A DNA stretch of 37,423 nt from the NCBI GenBank assembly GCA_024232355.1, contig JAAEPW010001168.1, positions 1 through 37,423 of the forward strand, given 5' to 3'. The notes beneath the pieces were generated by a model that was not told where the DNA came from, ran no database searches, and worked only from the letters and a program-made list of their open reading frames with translations. The DNA comes from Chloroflexota bacterium. GTDB taxonomy: Bacteria > Chloroflexota > Anaerolineae > B4-G1. Shown here one piece after another: positions 8,215 to 16,074 of this stretch. Position 1 is the stretch's first letter. Every line of letters starts with the position of its first letter. Position numbers and translations under genes: made by a program.

Positions 8215-8583
8215 TCAATGATGCTCGCCCTCACCTTCTTTCATATGACGGTGATACACTTCCAAGAGATAGTCAATTCTTCGCCTGCTCTCTTCCAGAT
8301 CCTGCGCCCACGAGGTCAGCACCTCGTCTCCTAACTCTGTGATCGTATAGACCCGACGAGGCGGCCCTTGCGTTTGCTCTTCATCCCAGGTTGAGGTCAC
8401 CCAGCCTCTTTCTTCCATATCTCGTAGCGCTCGGTAGACCACACTGGGGTTCAACCCTTCTAAACCAAACTCCCCCAATTGTTCCAAGAATGTGTACCCG
8501 TGGGCCGGGCCGTGGTGCAAAAGCAACAACAATACTGGTTCTAACATCCGCACGGCTCGACGCCTACGACCTCTTCCTCGCAT
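8215..8583 (-). CDS. PadR-family transcriptional regulator
   Basis: 122 residues. Winged-helix PadR domain at about 12-90: LLLLLHHGPAHGYTFLEQL, the recognition region LNPSVVYRALRDMEERGWV, and the wing GPPRRVYTITELG. A C-terminal helix for dimerisation follows, and a His-rich tail (HHRHMKEGEGEHH-like) could sense metal. PadR proteins are usually ligand-released repressors. It stands first in the metal-cofactor cassette and has a GGAGG before its ATG. The palindrome between its own -35 and -10 argues for autoregulation and for control of mrp and the genes after it. Confidence 0.92.
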   Translation of the reverse strand: MRGRGRRRRAVRMLEPVLLLLLHHGPAHGYTFLEQLGEFGLEGLNPSVVYRALRDMEERGWVTSTWDEEQTQGPPRRVYTITELGDEVLTSWAQDLEESRRRIDYLLEVYHRHMKEGEGEHH

Positions 8584-8600
8584 TTCCTTACCTCCGATTT

Positions 8601-8631
8601 ATAGCATATCATTCTATATGCTATTTGTCAA
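8601..8631 (-). promoter_or_regulatory. padR promoter with palindromic operator
   Basis: On the minus strand TTGACA (8631-8626) is 17 bp from TATGCT (8608-8603). A perfect 9-bp inverted repeat, ATAGCATAT-N6-ATATGCTAT (8601-8624), fills the spacer and covers the -10. Bound protein would exclude RNA polymerase. The natural ligand is the PadR encoded next to it (inference). Confidence 0.75.
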
Positions 8632-8772
8632 TAGTCGTATTGCATAGAGATGGAAGGACAAATGTCACACACTCATCATCACAAGACTCTGCTGACCGAC
8701 CGGGGAGACCAGGTTCGTCGCGCTTGAATTACTCGCGTATTTAGCTTTTGCAGTCTATCCGGAAGTTTTTTG

Positions 8773-9660
8773 TCACGTGCGATGCTGTCGTTTCTGTCGC
8801 AGCATCTCTCGGATGTGGGGAGACATCACTTGAATGAGGGGCGATGGTTCCTCTGGTTGCCAGTCCTTGGTCGCTTCTTTTTGAGGAACGGGCCACGTTT
8901 CTGTAGAGTGAACGATCGTGCCTGGGGATTCTGCGGTTTCCAAGACACCTAATGCCTGGCGAATCACCCGCATTTGTTGATCTGTATTTTGAGGTTGGCC
9001 AAGTGTGTGGCCAAAAGGAAACTCGACGGCCAATGTGCGCGGTACGCCGACCTTTTCTACCCAAAAGGGCATATTTGTCACCATGATCGTGGAGAGACCG
9101 GCAGCTTCTAGCGTTCGTGCCAACACGGGCACGTTTCTGGCACAGTCTGGTCAAGTGGGTGTGAGCAATACGCAGTCTACGTTCTCGGTCTGAAATCTTT
9201 CAGCAACTTGAGGGCCGTAGGTTTCTTGCCAAGCGATTGTGTCTGGCGGGAAACCCTGGTAGCCCATAAAGGAGTGGGCGCGTGCTGCCAGGCCGCCTAT
9301 GCGTCCCTCGGTGACCAGTTGTTGGAAACGATGGATGGGCAGGAGGATGTTGATGTCTGACAATACATCCCGTGTTTTGATATGTAGATGGCTGGCTCCG
9401 ACGTCTGCTTGCTGGATGTCGGTGGGGATGCTGCGGTAGGTGGGGTCACCCCAGGTTGGTTCTTGCTTTTCCCGCACGATATCAAAAGGCGGCTCGATGC
9501 CTCGATGATACAATCCTCCTGATGTGACAAGACCGAACTTGCAATCTGCTATGGGGTGGGGGAGTGGCGTCCAGGGAATGGGGAGTTCCGGCTGGCAGTC
9601 GGTCATCTGGTAGAATGCGGCGATGATGCGAGGCAAGTATTTGAAACTGTCTACGGGCAT
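8773..9660 (-). CDS. GrdB/PrdB-family selenoprotein with in-frame TGA (Sec170)
   Basis: 295 residues if the TGA at 9153-9151 is read as selenocysteine. The frame is open on both sides: residues 1-169 upstream and 171-295 downstream. Homology to the glycine/sarcosine/betaine/D-proline reductase selenoprotein B family continues across it: LVTSGGLYHRG, the HLHIKTRDVLSDINILLPIHRF block, EGRIGGLA, then DCVLLTPT-U-PDCAR and AVEFPFGHTLGQP. The TGA lies where GrdB has its catalytic Sec, giving a UxxC redox pair (U170, C173). A SECIS-like hairpin follows at once. These short homologues have unknown substrates. The ATG at 9660 has GGAG six bases upstream; a TTG at 9672 is less likely. A pseudogene or read error is the alternative. 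The gene is 29 bp after the helicase-like gene. Confidence 0.85.
9116..9144 (-). promoter_or_regulatory. Candidate bacterial SECIS hairpin
   Basis: Six bases after the TGA, the RNA can fold UGUGCCA (9144-9138) with UGGCACG (9122-9116), seven pairs including one outer U-G. Inside, ACG pairs with CGU around a UGCC loop, so a GU lies at the tip. Position (within about 38 nt of UGA) and the apical GU are as in bacterial SECIS elements read by SelB. Not proven: the fold was done by eye. Confidence 0.65.
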
Positions 9661-9689
9661 TTGCTTCTCCAATTAGTGTGCAAGGGACA

Positions 9690-11408
9690 TCATTTTTCTG
9701 CAAGGGTAACGTCAGTTAAAAGCCCCATTTCGCCAAGCGCGACGATGAGGCGGGACCAGTCACGTTCGTGCACCAAGGCAACCGTTGGACTGATTTGCTC
9801 GCGGATGAGGCGGCGCGTGCGGGGCGAGGACGTGATTTGCGTCATTAGCTCTTCGCTGGAGATGCGTAACAGTAGCTCTCGTTCTAGTTGGGCTTCGGTT
9901 CCACGGGCATCCCAACGTGTCAGTGCTGCTTCGACAAAGCGAGGCACAGGTGCATCAGTGACTTGGCCCAGAAATTCTAGTACGCGAGCTATGGGGATGC
10001 CTTGTTGTCGCGCGCGCTTTAGTGAGGTAGGCGTGAGACGATAGATAAAGGGGGCTCCGGTGCGCATCCAGTCGGCAACGCGGGCCAGTTGGAAACGTTC
10101 GTAGCGCCGCGCTGAGGGGACAAGCACGGTAAAATCGGGCTGCAGGGTCAACGTTACTGGCTCTTGATCGGATGATGGTTTGACCAAATCGAGAAACTCT
10201 GCTCCTGCGGAGGTTAGGCGAAAAGAGATCGACAATTTGCCAGGCACGAGTGTCCCAAAATCAATCAAGCCTAACCAGGCCAGTGGCCCTGTGATTATGT
10301 AGCGGATGAGTGCTCCCTCGACCTTGTTCCAATTCTCAAAGCCGGACAGGTATGTACCGGTGGTGGTGTCTCGAATGTACCAAATCGTATAGTCGCCGCT
10401 GGGACGTTGAAAGTCGGGGGTGGTCTGTTTAATGACGGCAATCAAATCGTCGAGTTTGTACCAGGTGTTTGGTAGGCATTCTTTTAGGTGATTGAGGATG
10501 GTCTTTCGCGCCAAGAGTGGATCGTTGCGCCAGGCTCCGGTATCCTCTGGGTGAATGGAAGGGACGTGAAATAGGTCGTTCCAGGTTGGATCATTTTGCC
10601 ACGCTTTGGCAAGGGTGCTTTGTTGTTGGTTGGTGGGGGATTGGAGCCAGGTGGTCACAGGGCCTGGGTCGGGGCGCAAGATGGTATGGCCGGTTTTTTG
10701 TTTTGTAGCGACAGATCTCAGCCAGCCAAGATTTTGGATCATGTGGTACAACAAGGTCAGCCGTGCTGGATCTGGATTGTGCATCTGTGGGGCCAGGTTG
10801 GCTTTGTGTCGGGCGGGCCAGTCGCCGTCGGGGCTTGGACGCACTTGTTCGTTTTGAAGATAGGCCAGCATTGTACAGACGTCATCAAGAAATATCTCGC
10901 TTGCTGAATGTATGGTGCTAGGTTTTGTAGTCGGTTTGAGGCTGATATCGGGCGATGGAGTGGAGGAGGTTGATAGATGTGCGCGCAATTCTGTATATAG
11001 TTCGGGTGGAACAAAGACGGCTTCGTAGGTTTCTCGAGCTTTTGGATCAAAGGCGCGAGAGATGAAGCCTTTGTACCAGAGTCCTTCAGCGGGCGAGATG
11101 GGGGCGTGCCAGGGTTGCTCTCGCTCTATTCGGCCTGGTCCCATTGTGCGTATCTCTCCCCACTGGCGGGTAAATATCCGCAATGGCATTTGTCCACCAG
11201 CGTCGAGCAATGTGCCCAATGCCTGACGGTGATCGTCGGATAGTGCATTCCATGCATCTGCAATGGTCTGAGGGACAGCCATCGCTTTAGCCAGTTGCGT
11301 TGCGGCCTCCCGCGGGTGACTGGTCGTCAGCTCTACGTCCCAGAAGCGGGCGATGGCCTGCAACCGGGGCAGATGGGTATCCAAGAGACATTGGTCGAGT
11401 GAGCGCAT
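9690..11408 (-). CDS. XPB/Ssl2-like helicase-associated domain protein
   Basis: 572 residues, soluble. The C-terminal part from about residue 420 (TLQPDFTVLVPSARRYERF, RLTPTSLKRARQQGIPI, VLEFLGQ, FVEAALTRW) matches the helicase-associated domain found N-terminal in XPB/Ssl2-like proteins. No helicase motifs (Walker A, DExH) are seen, so this is the domain without the motor. The N-terminal half looks helical and includes a winged-helix-like stretch. Such proteins are common in Actinobacteria and Chloroflexota and have no known function. The start ATG at 11408 is two bases from the expected transcription start, so the mRNA may be leaderless. First gene of the minus-strand block. Confidence 0.65.
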   Translation of the reverse strand: MRSLDQCLLDTHLPRLQAIARFWDVELTTSHPREAATQLAKAMAVPQTIADAWNALSDDHRQALGTLLDAGGQMPLRIFTRQWGEIRTMGPGRIEREQPWHAPISPAEGLWYKGFISRAFDPKARETYEAVFVPPELYTELRAHLSTSSTPSPDISLKPTTKPSTIHSASEIFLDDVCTMLAYLQNEQVRPSPDGDWPARHKANLAPQMHNPDPARLTLLYHMIQNLGWLRSVATKQKTGHTILRPDPGPVTTWLQSPTNQQQSTLAKAWQNDPTWNDLFHVPSIHPEDTGAWRNDPLLARKTILNHLKECLPNTWYKLDDLIAVIKQTTPDFQRPSGDYTIWYIRDTTTGTYLSGFENWNKVEGALIRYIITGPLAWLGLIDFGTLVPGKLSISFRLTSAGAEFLDLVKPSSDQEPVTLTLQPDFTVLVPSARRYERFQLARVADWMRTGAPFIYRLTPTSLKRARQQGIPIARVLEFLGQVTDAPVPRFVEAALTRWDARGTEAQLERELLLRISSEELMTQITSSPRTRRLIREQISPTVALVHERDWSRLIVALGEMGLLTDVTLAEK

Positions 11409-11416
11409 ACGGGTTT

Positions 11417-11444
11417 ATTATAATGACAAATGACAAATGAACAA
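11417..11444 (-). promoter_or_regulatory. Promoter of the helicase-associated gene, probably leaderless
   Basis: Minus strand: TTGTTC (11444-11439), 16 bp, TATAAT (11422-11417, full consensus). Transcription should begin near 11410 and the ATG is at 11408. A short direct repeat of TTTGTCA overlaps the spacer. Confidence 0.6.
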
Positions 11445-11496
11445 ATGGATTACGTTCCAGAAATTGGACCTAATGATGCAACCTGACTCGCGCAAG

Positions 11497-11524
11497 TTGC
11501 GTATTCAGGCTAAGGGATTATAAT
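11497..11524 (+). promoter_or_regulatory. Promoter of the DUF1232 gene
   Basis: TTGCGT (11497-11502), 16 bp, TATAAT (11519-11524). The -10 is perfect, the -35 is weak. Transcription would begin near 11531, about 30 bp before the ATG. Confidence 0.5.
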
Positions 11525-11559
11525 TATCCTGCGTCGTATTTTTTCCAAGGAGTGAAATA

Positions 11560-11988
11560 ATGAGTAAAGACCAACACCCCGTACCTACCCGTCCGACCGA
11601 TACCAATGCAGTATTGGCGTGGATCAAAGATGCAGCTCGGCAGACAAATTTGGCCTGGCGACTGTTCTGGGATAAACGCGTGCCTACGTGGACCAAGGTG
11701 ATTCCGCCAGTAGCCTTGGGCTATGTCATTTTTCCTATGGACATTATTCCTGATGTCATGTTGGGCTTGGGCCAACTAGATGATATCGCGGTGGTGTTAC
11801 TTGGCCTCAAGCTCTTTGTCGAGTTATCTCCACCGGATGTGGTACGTGAGCATCTTCGGGCGTTGGGAGCGAGCATCAGCGAGTGGCGCGTAGAGGATGA
11901 GGCTGGAGACGGCGAGCCGTCTGTGGTGATTGAGGGTGAGTACCGATTGAGTGAATCAAAACCAAAAGATGCAGTAGAAGATATGTAG
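11560..11988 (+). CDS. DUF1232 (YkvA-like) membrane-associated protein
   Basis: 142 residues. The DUF1232 core is plain at residues about 45-85: GYVIFPMDIIPDVMLGLGQLDD followed by a hydrophobic stretch (VVLLGLKLF). Two short hydrophobic segments suggest a membrane association; the C-terminal 45 residues are acidic. The biochemical function of the family is unknown. A good AAGGAG precedes the ATG. It is a single-gene unit with its own promoter and a strong terminator before the heat-shock operon. Confidence 0.85.
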   Translation: MSKDQHPVPTRPTDTNAVLAWIKDAARQTNLAWRLFWDKRVPTWTKVIPPVALGYVIFPMDIIPDVMLGLGQLDDIAVVLLGLKLFVELSPPDVVREHLRALGASISEWRVEDEAGDGEPSVVIEGEYRLSESKPKDAVEDM

Positions 11989-12082
11989 CCTGTTCGTTGC
12001 GGCCTGGTATCGTCTCACCGTAGAACGTTGATCCTATTGTTGTGTCGCTTTGTTCCTGCCAGAGTGCCAGACTTAGTGAGTG

Positions 12083-12124
12083 CGGGTACGATCTGTCCAA
12101 ACCCCCAGATTGTGCCCGTTTTTT
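12083..12124 (+). terminator. Intrinsic terminator after the DUF1232 gene
   Basis: A 13-bp stem (CGGGTACGATCTG at 12083-12095 with CAGATTGTGCCCG at 12106-12118, two G-U pairs) is followed by six T. It insulates the hrcA promoter, which begins only nine bases later. Confidence 0.85.
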
Positions 12125-12132
12125 GTGTCCAT

Positions 12133-12161
12133 TTGACAGATTCTTTGCCCTGTGGTATGAT
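12133..12161 (+). promoter_or_regulatory. SigA-type promoter of the hrcA operon
   Basis: TTGACA (12133-12138), 17 bp, TATGAT (12156-12161). Expected start of transcription is near 12168, placing CIRCE at the very start of the transcript. Confidence 0.85.
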
Positions 12162-12174
12162 TGGAAACTAGATT

Positions 12175-12201
12175 TTAGCACTCTCTATCCGAGAGTGCTA
12201 A
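12175..12201 (+). promoter_or_regulatory. CIRCE operator
   Basis: TTAGCACTC (12175-12183), nine-base spacer, GAGTGCTAA (12193-12201): an exact CIRCE consensus. HrcA, encoded 21 bp downstream, binds this element and represses the operon; GroEL availability normally tunes it. Confidence 0.98.
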
Positions 12202-12222
12202 AAAATGAATAGCGAGTGAGAG

Positions 12223-13263
12223 ATGGTAGAAATAAGTGAATTGACACCTCGTCAGCGAACAGTCTTGGGACTAGTTGTGCGGGAGTACGTAAAGAGTACG
12301 TTGCCAGTCAGTTCTCGCGTGTTGGTTGAGCACTATGGGCTACAGGTGAGCACTGCTACCGTACGCAACGAACTGGCACGGTTGGAGGAATTGGGCTATC
12401 TTACGCATCCTCATACCTCTGCCGGGCGTATCCCTACAGACAAGGGATATAATCACTTTGTCGAGCGATTGCTGGGTGAGGTTGAATTGCCCATGCAGGA
12501 ACAGCGTACCATTGTCCATCAGTTTCACCAGGCACGTCGGGACTTTGAACAGTGGATGCCATTGGCGGCCTCTATCTTGGCGGGCACTGCTCGTGGGGCT
12601 GCTTTGGTCACTGCACCGCAAGCGGCCGAGTCGTGCTACAAACACCTGCAACTCATCTCTACTCAGGGCCGATTGGTGTTGCTTGTTTTGGTTCTGGGGG
12701 GGGGGACGGTCAAGCAGCAAATGCTGACCTTGGCTGAACCTCTCAACCAAGATGCTCTCAACGAGGCCAGTGATCGGATCAACCAACTCTTTAATGGACT
12801 GACGGTTGGTGAGATTCAGGATTGTTTTGACGAATTACCTTCTTTTGAGGCCAACGTAGCCAATCTCGTGATGGACATTATGAACCGCGCCGATATGCGT
12901 ATGGCTGGGGTTGTCTATCGTGATGGATTGAGCCAAGTGTTGCAGCAGCCCGAGTTCTCTGAAGGGGAACATGCACAAGGACTGGTGCGGGTTATGGAGG
13001 AACACGGTTTTCTTGAGGCCGTGTTGGCCGATGCCCTCAGTCCAGAGGTTGGTAGTGTACGGGTACTGATTGGTGGCGAGGGGCGTTGGGACGAGTTACG
13101 CACTTGTAGTCTGGTGTTGGGACGTTATGGTGTAGCTGGTTTCGCCACAGGAGCCTTGGGCGTAGTTGGTCCTACCCGGATGCTCTATGGTCGTGCCATC
13201 TCTGCAGTGCGCTTTGTTTCTGGGGTGCTGTCTGACATGGTGTATGATATGTACGCAGAGTAG
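12223..13263 (+). CDS. hrcA: Heat-inducible transcription repressor HrcA
   Basis: 346 residues, normal length. An N-terminal winged helix (TPRQRTVLGLVVREYV, then VSTATVRNELARLEELGYLTHPHTSAGRIPTDKGY) is followed by the HrcA dimerisation/GAF-like region, ending in the characteristic GVVGPTRMLYGRAISAVRFVSGVLSDM block. It represses its own operon through the CIRCE just upstream. ATG at 12223 with only a weak purine stretch before it, which may keep repressor levels low. Its stop codon is the first three bases of a 16-bp tandem repeat. Confidence 0.97.
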   Translation: MVEISELTPRQRTVLGLVVREYVKSTLPVSSRVLVEHYGLQVSTATVRNELARLEELGYLTHPHTSAGRIPTDKGYNHFVERLLGEVELPMQEQRTIVHQFHQARRDFEQWMPLAASILAGTARGAALVTAPQAAESCYKHLQLISTQGRLVLLVLVLGGGTVKQQMLTLAEPLNQDALNEASDRINQLFNGLTVGEIQDCFDELPSFEANVANLVMDIMNRADMRMAGVVYRDGLSQVLQQPEFSEGEHAQGLVRVMEEHGFLEAVLADALSPEVGSVRVLIGGEGRWDELRTCSLVLGRYGVAGFATGALGVVGPTRMLYGRAISAVRFVSGVLSDMVYDMYAE

Positions 13264-13404
13264 CAACGCGACGGAATAGCAACGCGACGGAATAGCAACG
13301 CGACGGAATAGCAACGCGACGGAATAGCAACGCGACGGAATAGCAACGCGACGGAATAGCAACGCGACGGAATAGCAACGCGACGGAATAGTGGCGCGGC
13401 GGAA
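13261..13404 (+). repeat. Nine-copy 16-bp tandem repeat between hrcA and grpE
   Basis: The unit TAGCAACGCGACGGAA recurs eight times without a change (13261-13388); a ninth, altered copy (TAGTGGCGCGGCGGAA) ends at 13404. The first TAG is the hrcA stop codon. The unit length is not a multiple of three and holds TAG, so plus-strand translation is closed in every frame. No spacers occur, so this is a minisatellite and not a CRISPR. Confidence 0.97.
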
Positions 13405-13446
13405 TAGTGAAAGAACAATGCCAGTGTGATGGTTCAGGAGGTTTAG

Positions 13447-14085
13447 GTGGTAAAAGGAAAAAAGAAAAAGAACGATGCGGATGCCGCAGTAGAGAAAACG
13501 GTTGAGGCAGAAGTAGAGGCTGTTGAACTGACGGAAGAAAAGGTGGGGGAGGAAGAAACAGAGGAGCGCGACGAACTGGAGAGTACAAAAGAAGAGTTGG
13601 AAAAAGCCCAATCTCAAGCTACCGAGTATCTCGATGGTTGGCAGCGAACCCAGGCCGAGTTCTCCAATTATAAAAAGCGACAGGAAGCCGAGCGGATGCA
13701 GATGATGGTGCTCGCCAATGCGGCCTTGTTGCGAAAGTTGCTGCCCGTTGTGGACGACTTTGCGCGGGCTATGAACACGCTTCCTGCAAATTCAGGCCAG
13801 GAGACCTGGTTTGAAGGCATTACGTTGATCCAGCACAAATTAGAGTCGGTCATCGAGTCTGAGGGCGTTAAGCTTGTTGAGACCGAAGGGCTGGCATTTG
13901 ATCCACGTTACCACGAGGCTGTGACATATGAGGAAGCCGAAGGCTACGAGGATGGTCAAATCATCGGTGAGGTACAGCGGGGCTATGTGCTCGGCGAGCG
14001 CGTGTTGCGACCCGCGTTGGTGCGAGTTGCCAAGGCCCCGGTCATGGTTCCTCAGTCTGAAAAATCTGAGCAAGCTAAAGAGTGA
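13447..14085 (+). CDS. grpE: Nucleotide exchange factor GrpE
   Basis: 212 residues. An acidic, Lys-rich N-terminus (1-50) leads to a long coiled coil, then the GrpE core with YLDGWQRTQAEFSNYKKRQE, LLPVVDDFARAM and the beta-domain FDPRYHEAV, GQIIGEVQRGYVLGERVLRPALVRVA. It releases ADP from DnaK. The start is GTG at 13447, five bases after AGGAGG. Transcribed with hrcA and dnaK; the tandem repeat lies in between. Confidence 0.96.
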   Translation: MVKGKKKKNDADAAVEKTVEAEVEAVELTEEKVGEEETEERDELESTKEELEKAQSQATEYLDGWQRTQAEFSNYKKRQEAERMQMMVLANAALLRKLLPVVDDFARAMNTLPANSGQETWFEGITLIQHKLESVIESEGVKLVETEGLAFDPRYHEAVTYEEAEGYEDGQIIGEVQRGYVLGERVLRPALVRVAKAPVMVPQSEKSEQAKE

Positions 14086-14114
14086 CACCACAGAAGTGAA
14101 GGAGTAATTATAGA

Positions 14115-16013
14115 ATGGGCAAAATTATAGGTATCGATTTGGGCACGACCAACTCGGTTTGTAGTGTGATGTTGGGTGGTGAGCCTACCGTCATCACCAG
14201 CGCTGAAGGGGGACGTCTATTTCCTTCGGTTGTAGCTGTCAATCCAAAAAATGAAGAAAGGATGGTTGGTCAAGTTGCCAAACGACAGGCCGTCGTCAAC
14301 CCTGAAAACACCGTCTTTTCCATCAAACGCTTTATGGGTCGCAAGTTCAACGACGCAGAAGTTCAGCGGGCGCTGCGGTTGGTCCCATACAATGTCACGG
14401 CTGCCCCCAATGGAGATGTACGGGTTTGGATTGGTGAGAAGGAGTACAGTCCTCCAGAGATATCGGCGATGATCCTGCAAAAGATCAAGGCGGATGCGGA
14501 AGCGTACCTGGGCGAAGAAGTTACGCAGGCCGTCATTACCGTTCCGGCTTATTTCAACGATAGCCAACGCCAAGCGACCAAGGACTCGGGCCGAATTGCT
14601 GGGTTGGAAGTGTTGCGCATCATCAACGAGCCGACCGCTTCATCGCTCGCCTATGGCCTTGATAGAAAGGTCGATGAGACCATCGCCGTTTTTGACCTGG
14701 GTGGTGGCACTTTTGACATCTCTATCCTCGATGTGGGCGATGGTGTTTTTGAGGTGCGTTCAACTAACGGCGATACCTTTTTGGGAGGCGATGACTGGGA
14801 TCAGCGTCTCATTGACTGGGTGGCCGACGAGTTTAAGAAGGAACAGGGTATTGATTTGCGAGATGATCGTCAGGCGCTTCAGCGGTTGAAAGAAGCGTGC
14901 GAAAAGACAAAGGTCGAACTGAGCACGGTGATGGAAACCGAGATCAATCTGCCGTTCATCACCGCTGACGCCTCCGGCCCCAAGCATCTACAGATGAAAC
15001 TCACGCGGGCCAAGTTGGAGCAACTGACGGATGATCTGATTGACCGTACGATTGAACCTTGCAAGCATGCCTTGACTGATGCTAAACTCAAACCCTCTGA
15101 TATTGACGAGGTTATCCTGGTAGGTGGTATGACACGTATGCCAGCTATCCAGCAAAAGGTGGCCCAGTTTTTTAGCAAAGAACCTCACAAGGGCGTCAAC
15201 CCCGACGAGGTCGTAGGGCTGGGTGCATCAATTCAGGCCGGTGTTCTTGGTGGCGAAGTCAAGGATGTGCTCTTGCTAGACGTCACACCACTGACGTTGA
15301 GCATCGAAACACTAGGTCACGTGGCTACATCGCTCATTGATCGTAACACCACGATCCCTACCCGCAAGAGTCAGATATTTTCTACTGCGTCGGATGGACA
15401 GACGTCGGTCGAGATTCACGTGGTGCAGGGAGAGCGTCCTATGGCGTCTGATAACAAGAGCTTGGGAAAGTTTATTCTCGATGGTATCCCGCCCGCACCT
15501 CGAGGTATTCCGCAGATCGAGGTCACCTTTGACATTGACGCCAACGGTATTCTCAATGTTTCTGCTCAAGACAAGGCCACCGGGCGCGAACAGTCGATGC
15601 AGATTATCCCCTCCAGCGGCCTGGCCGACGACGAAGTCGATCGTATGGTTCACGATGCCGAGCAGTTCCGTGAACAGGACCAGAAGAAAAAAGAAGAAAT
15701 AGAAGCGCGTAACACGGGCGACAATGTTGTCTATAGCGCAGAAAAGTTCTTGAAAGAGCAGGATGACAAAGTGCCGGACAATCTGCGTTCGGACGCGGAG
15801 GCCAAGATCGAGGCGCTTAAACAGGCTCTCCAGGGCAGCGACACCAATGCAATCCGCCAGCGCACAGAAGAGTTGAGCGAGATGTTGCAGCAAGTGGGTG
15901 CTGCGATGTACCAGGAGGCTGATCCTAGCGCGCCTCCACCGCCACCGACAGGAGACGAATCCCCAGCCGGTGATGATGAAGATGTAATTGAAGGCGAGTT
16001 TAGCGAAGCATAG
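14115..16013 (+). CDS. dnaK: Chaperone DnaK (Hsp70)
   Basis: 632 residues, full length. Actin-like ATPase domain, residues about 1-370: [43 protein letters not shown] and [11 protein letters not shown]. The [11 protein letters not shown] linker and substrate-binding domain follow, with [19 protein letters not shown]. The acidic tail ends VIEGEFSEA. The N-terminal lobe lacks the 24-residue insert of Gram-negative DnaK, as in Gram-positive-type proteins. AGGAG lies before the ATG. Partner genes grpE and dnaJ flank it. Confidence 0.98.
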   Translation: MGKIIGIDLGTTNSVCSVMLGGEPTVITSAEGGRLFPSVVAVNPKNEERMVGQVAKRQAVVNPENTVFSIKRFMGRKFNDAEVQRALRLVPYNVTAAPNGDVRVWIGEKEYSPPEISAMILQKIKADAEAYLGEEVTQAVITVPAYFNDSQRQATKDSGRIAGLEVLRIINEPTASSLAYGLDRKVDETIAVFDLGGGTFDISILDVGDGVFEVRSTNGDTFLGGDDWDQRLIDWVADEFKKEQGIDLRDDRQALQRLKEACEKTKVELSTVMETEINLPFITADASGPKHLQMKLTRAKLEQLTDDLIDRTIEPCKHALTDAKLKPSDIDEVILVGGMTRMPAIQQKVAQFFSKEPHKGVNPDEVVGLGASIQAGVLGGEVKDVLLLDVTPLTLSIETLGHVATSLIDRNTTIPTRKSQIFSTASDGQTSVEIHVVQGERPMASDNKSLGKFILDGIPPAPRGIPQIEVTFDIDANGILNVSAQDKATGREQSMQIIPSSGLADDEVDRMVHDAEQFREQDQKKKEEIEARNTGDNVVYSAEKFLKEQDDKVPDNLRSDAEAKIEALKQALQGSDTNAIRQRTEELSEMLQQVGAAMYQEADPSAPPPPPTGDESPAGDDEDVIEGEFSEA

Positions 16014-16023
16014 TGAATGGGGG

Positions 16024-16072
16024 CAGGAATCAAGATGCAGGGTGCAATATCAGACCTGCATCTTCCTGTTTT
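16024..16072 (+). repeat. Stem-loop between dnaK and dnaJ
   Basis: AAGATGCAGG (16032-16041) pairs with CCTGCATCTT (16055-16064); CAGG (16024-16027) and CCTG (16065-16068) extend it across a four-base bulge. TTTT follows at 16069-16072, just two bases before the dnaJ ATG. It looks like a weak terminator or processing hairpin that could lower dnaJ relative to dnaK. Confidence 0.7.
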
Positions 16073-16074
16073 GA

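Noticed and set aside
2208..8583. Reading the cassette as a nitrogen-fixation (nif) cluster because of NifX- and IscU-like genes.
   Set aside because: No nifH, nifD, nifK, nifE, nifN or radical-SAM nifB domain is present; the NifX-fold proteins are of the broader ORP/MTH1175-like type.
8773..8775. The final TGA of the GrdB-like gene as a second selenocysteine codon.
   Set aside because: No SECIS-like fold or family homology follows, and the length already fits the family.
9151..9153. Reading the GrdB-like gene as a pseudogene split by a stop.
   Set aside because: Both sides are in the same frame, the family motif runs through the TGA, it falls exactly at the catalytic Sec site and a fitting hairpin follows. 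Not excluded, but less likely.
13261..13404. Possible CRISPR array.
   Set aside because: Units are directly joined with no spacers and no cas genes lie nearby.
13096..13617. Minus-strand open frames with repeated RRVAIPSRCYSVALLF across the 16-bp tandem repeat.
   Set aside because: Product of the repeat itself: it is open only because the unit has no stop on that strand. It overlaps hrcA and grpE and has no ribosome-binding site.
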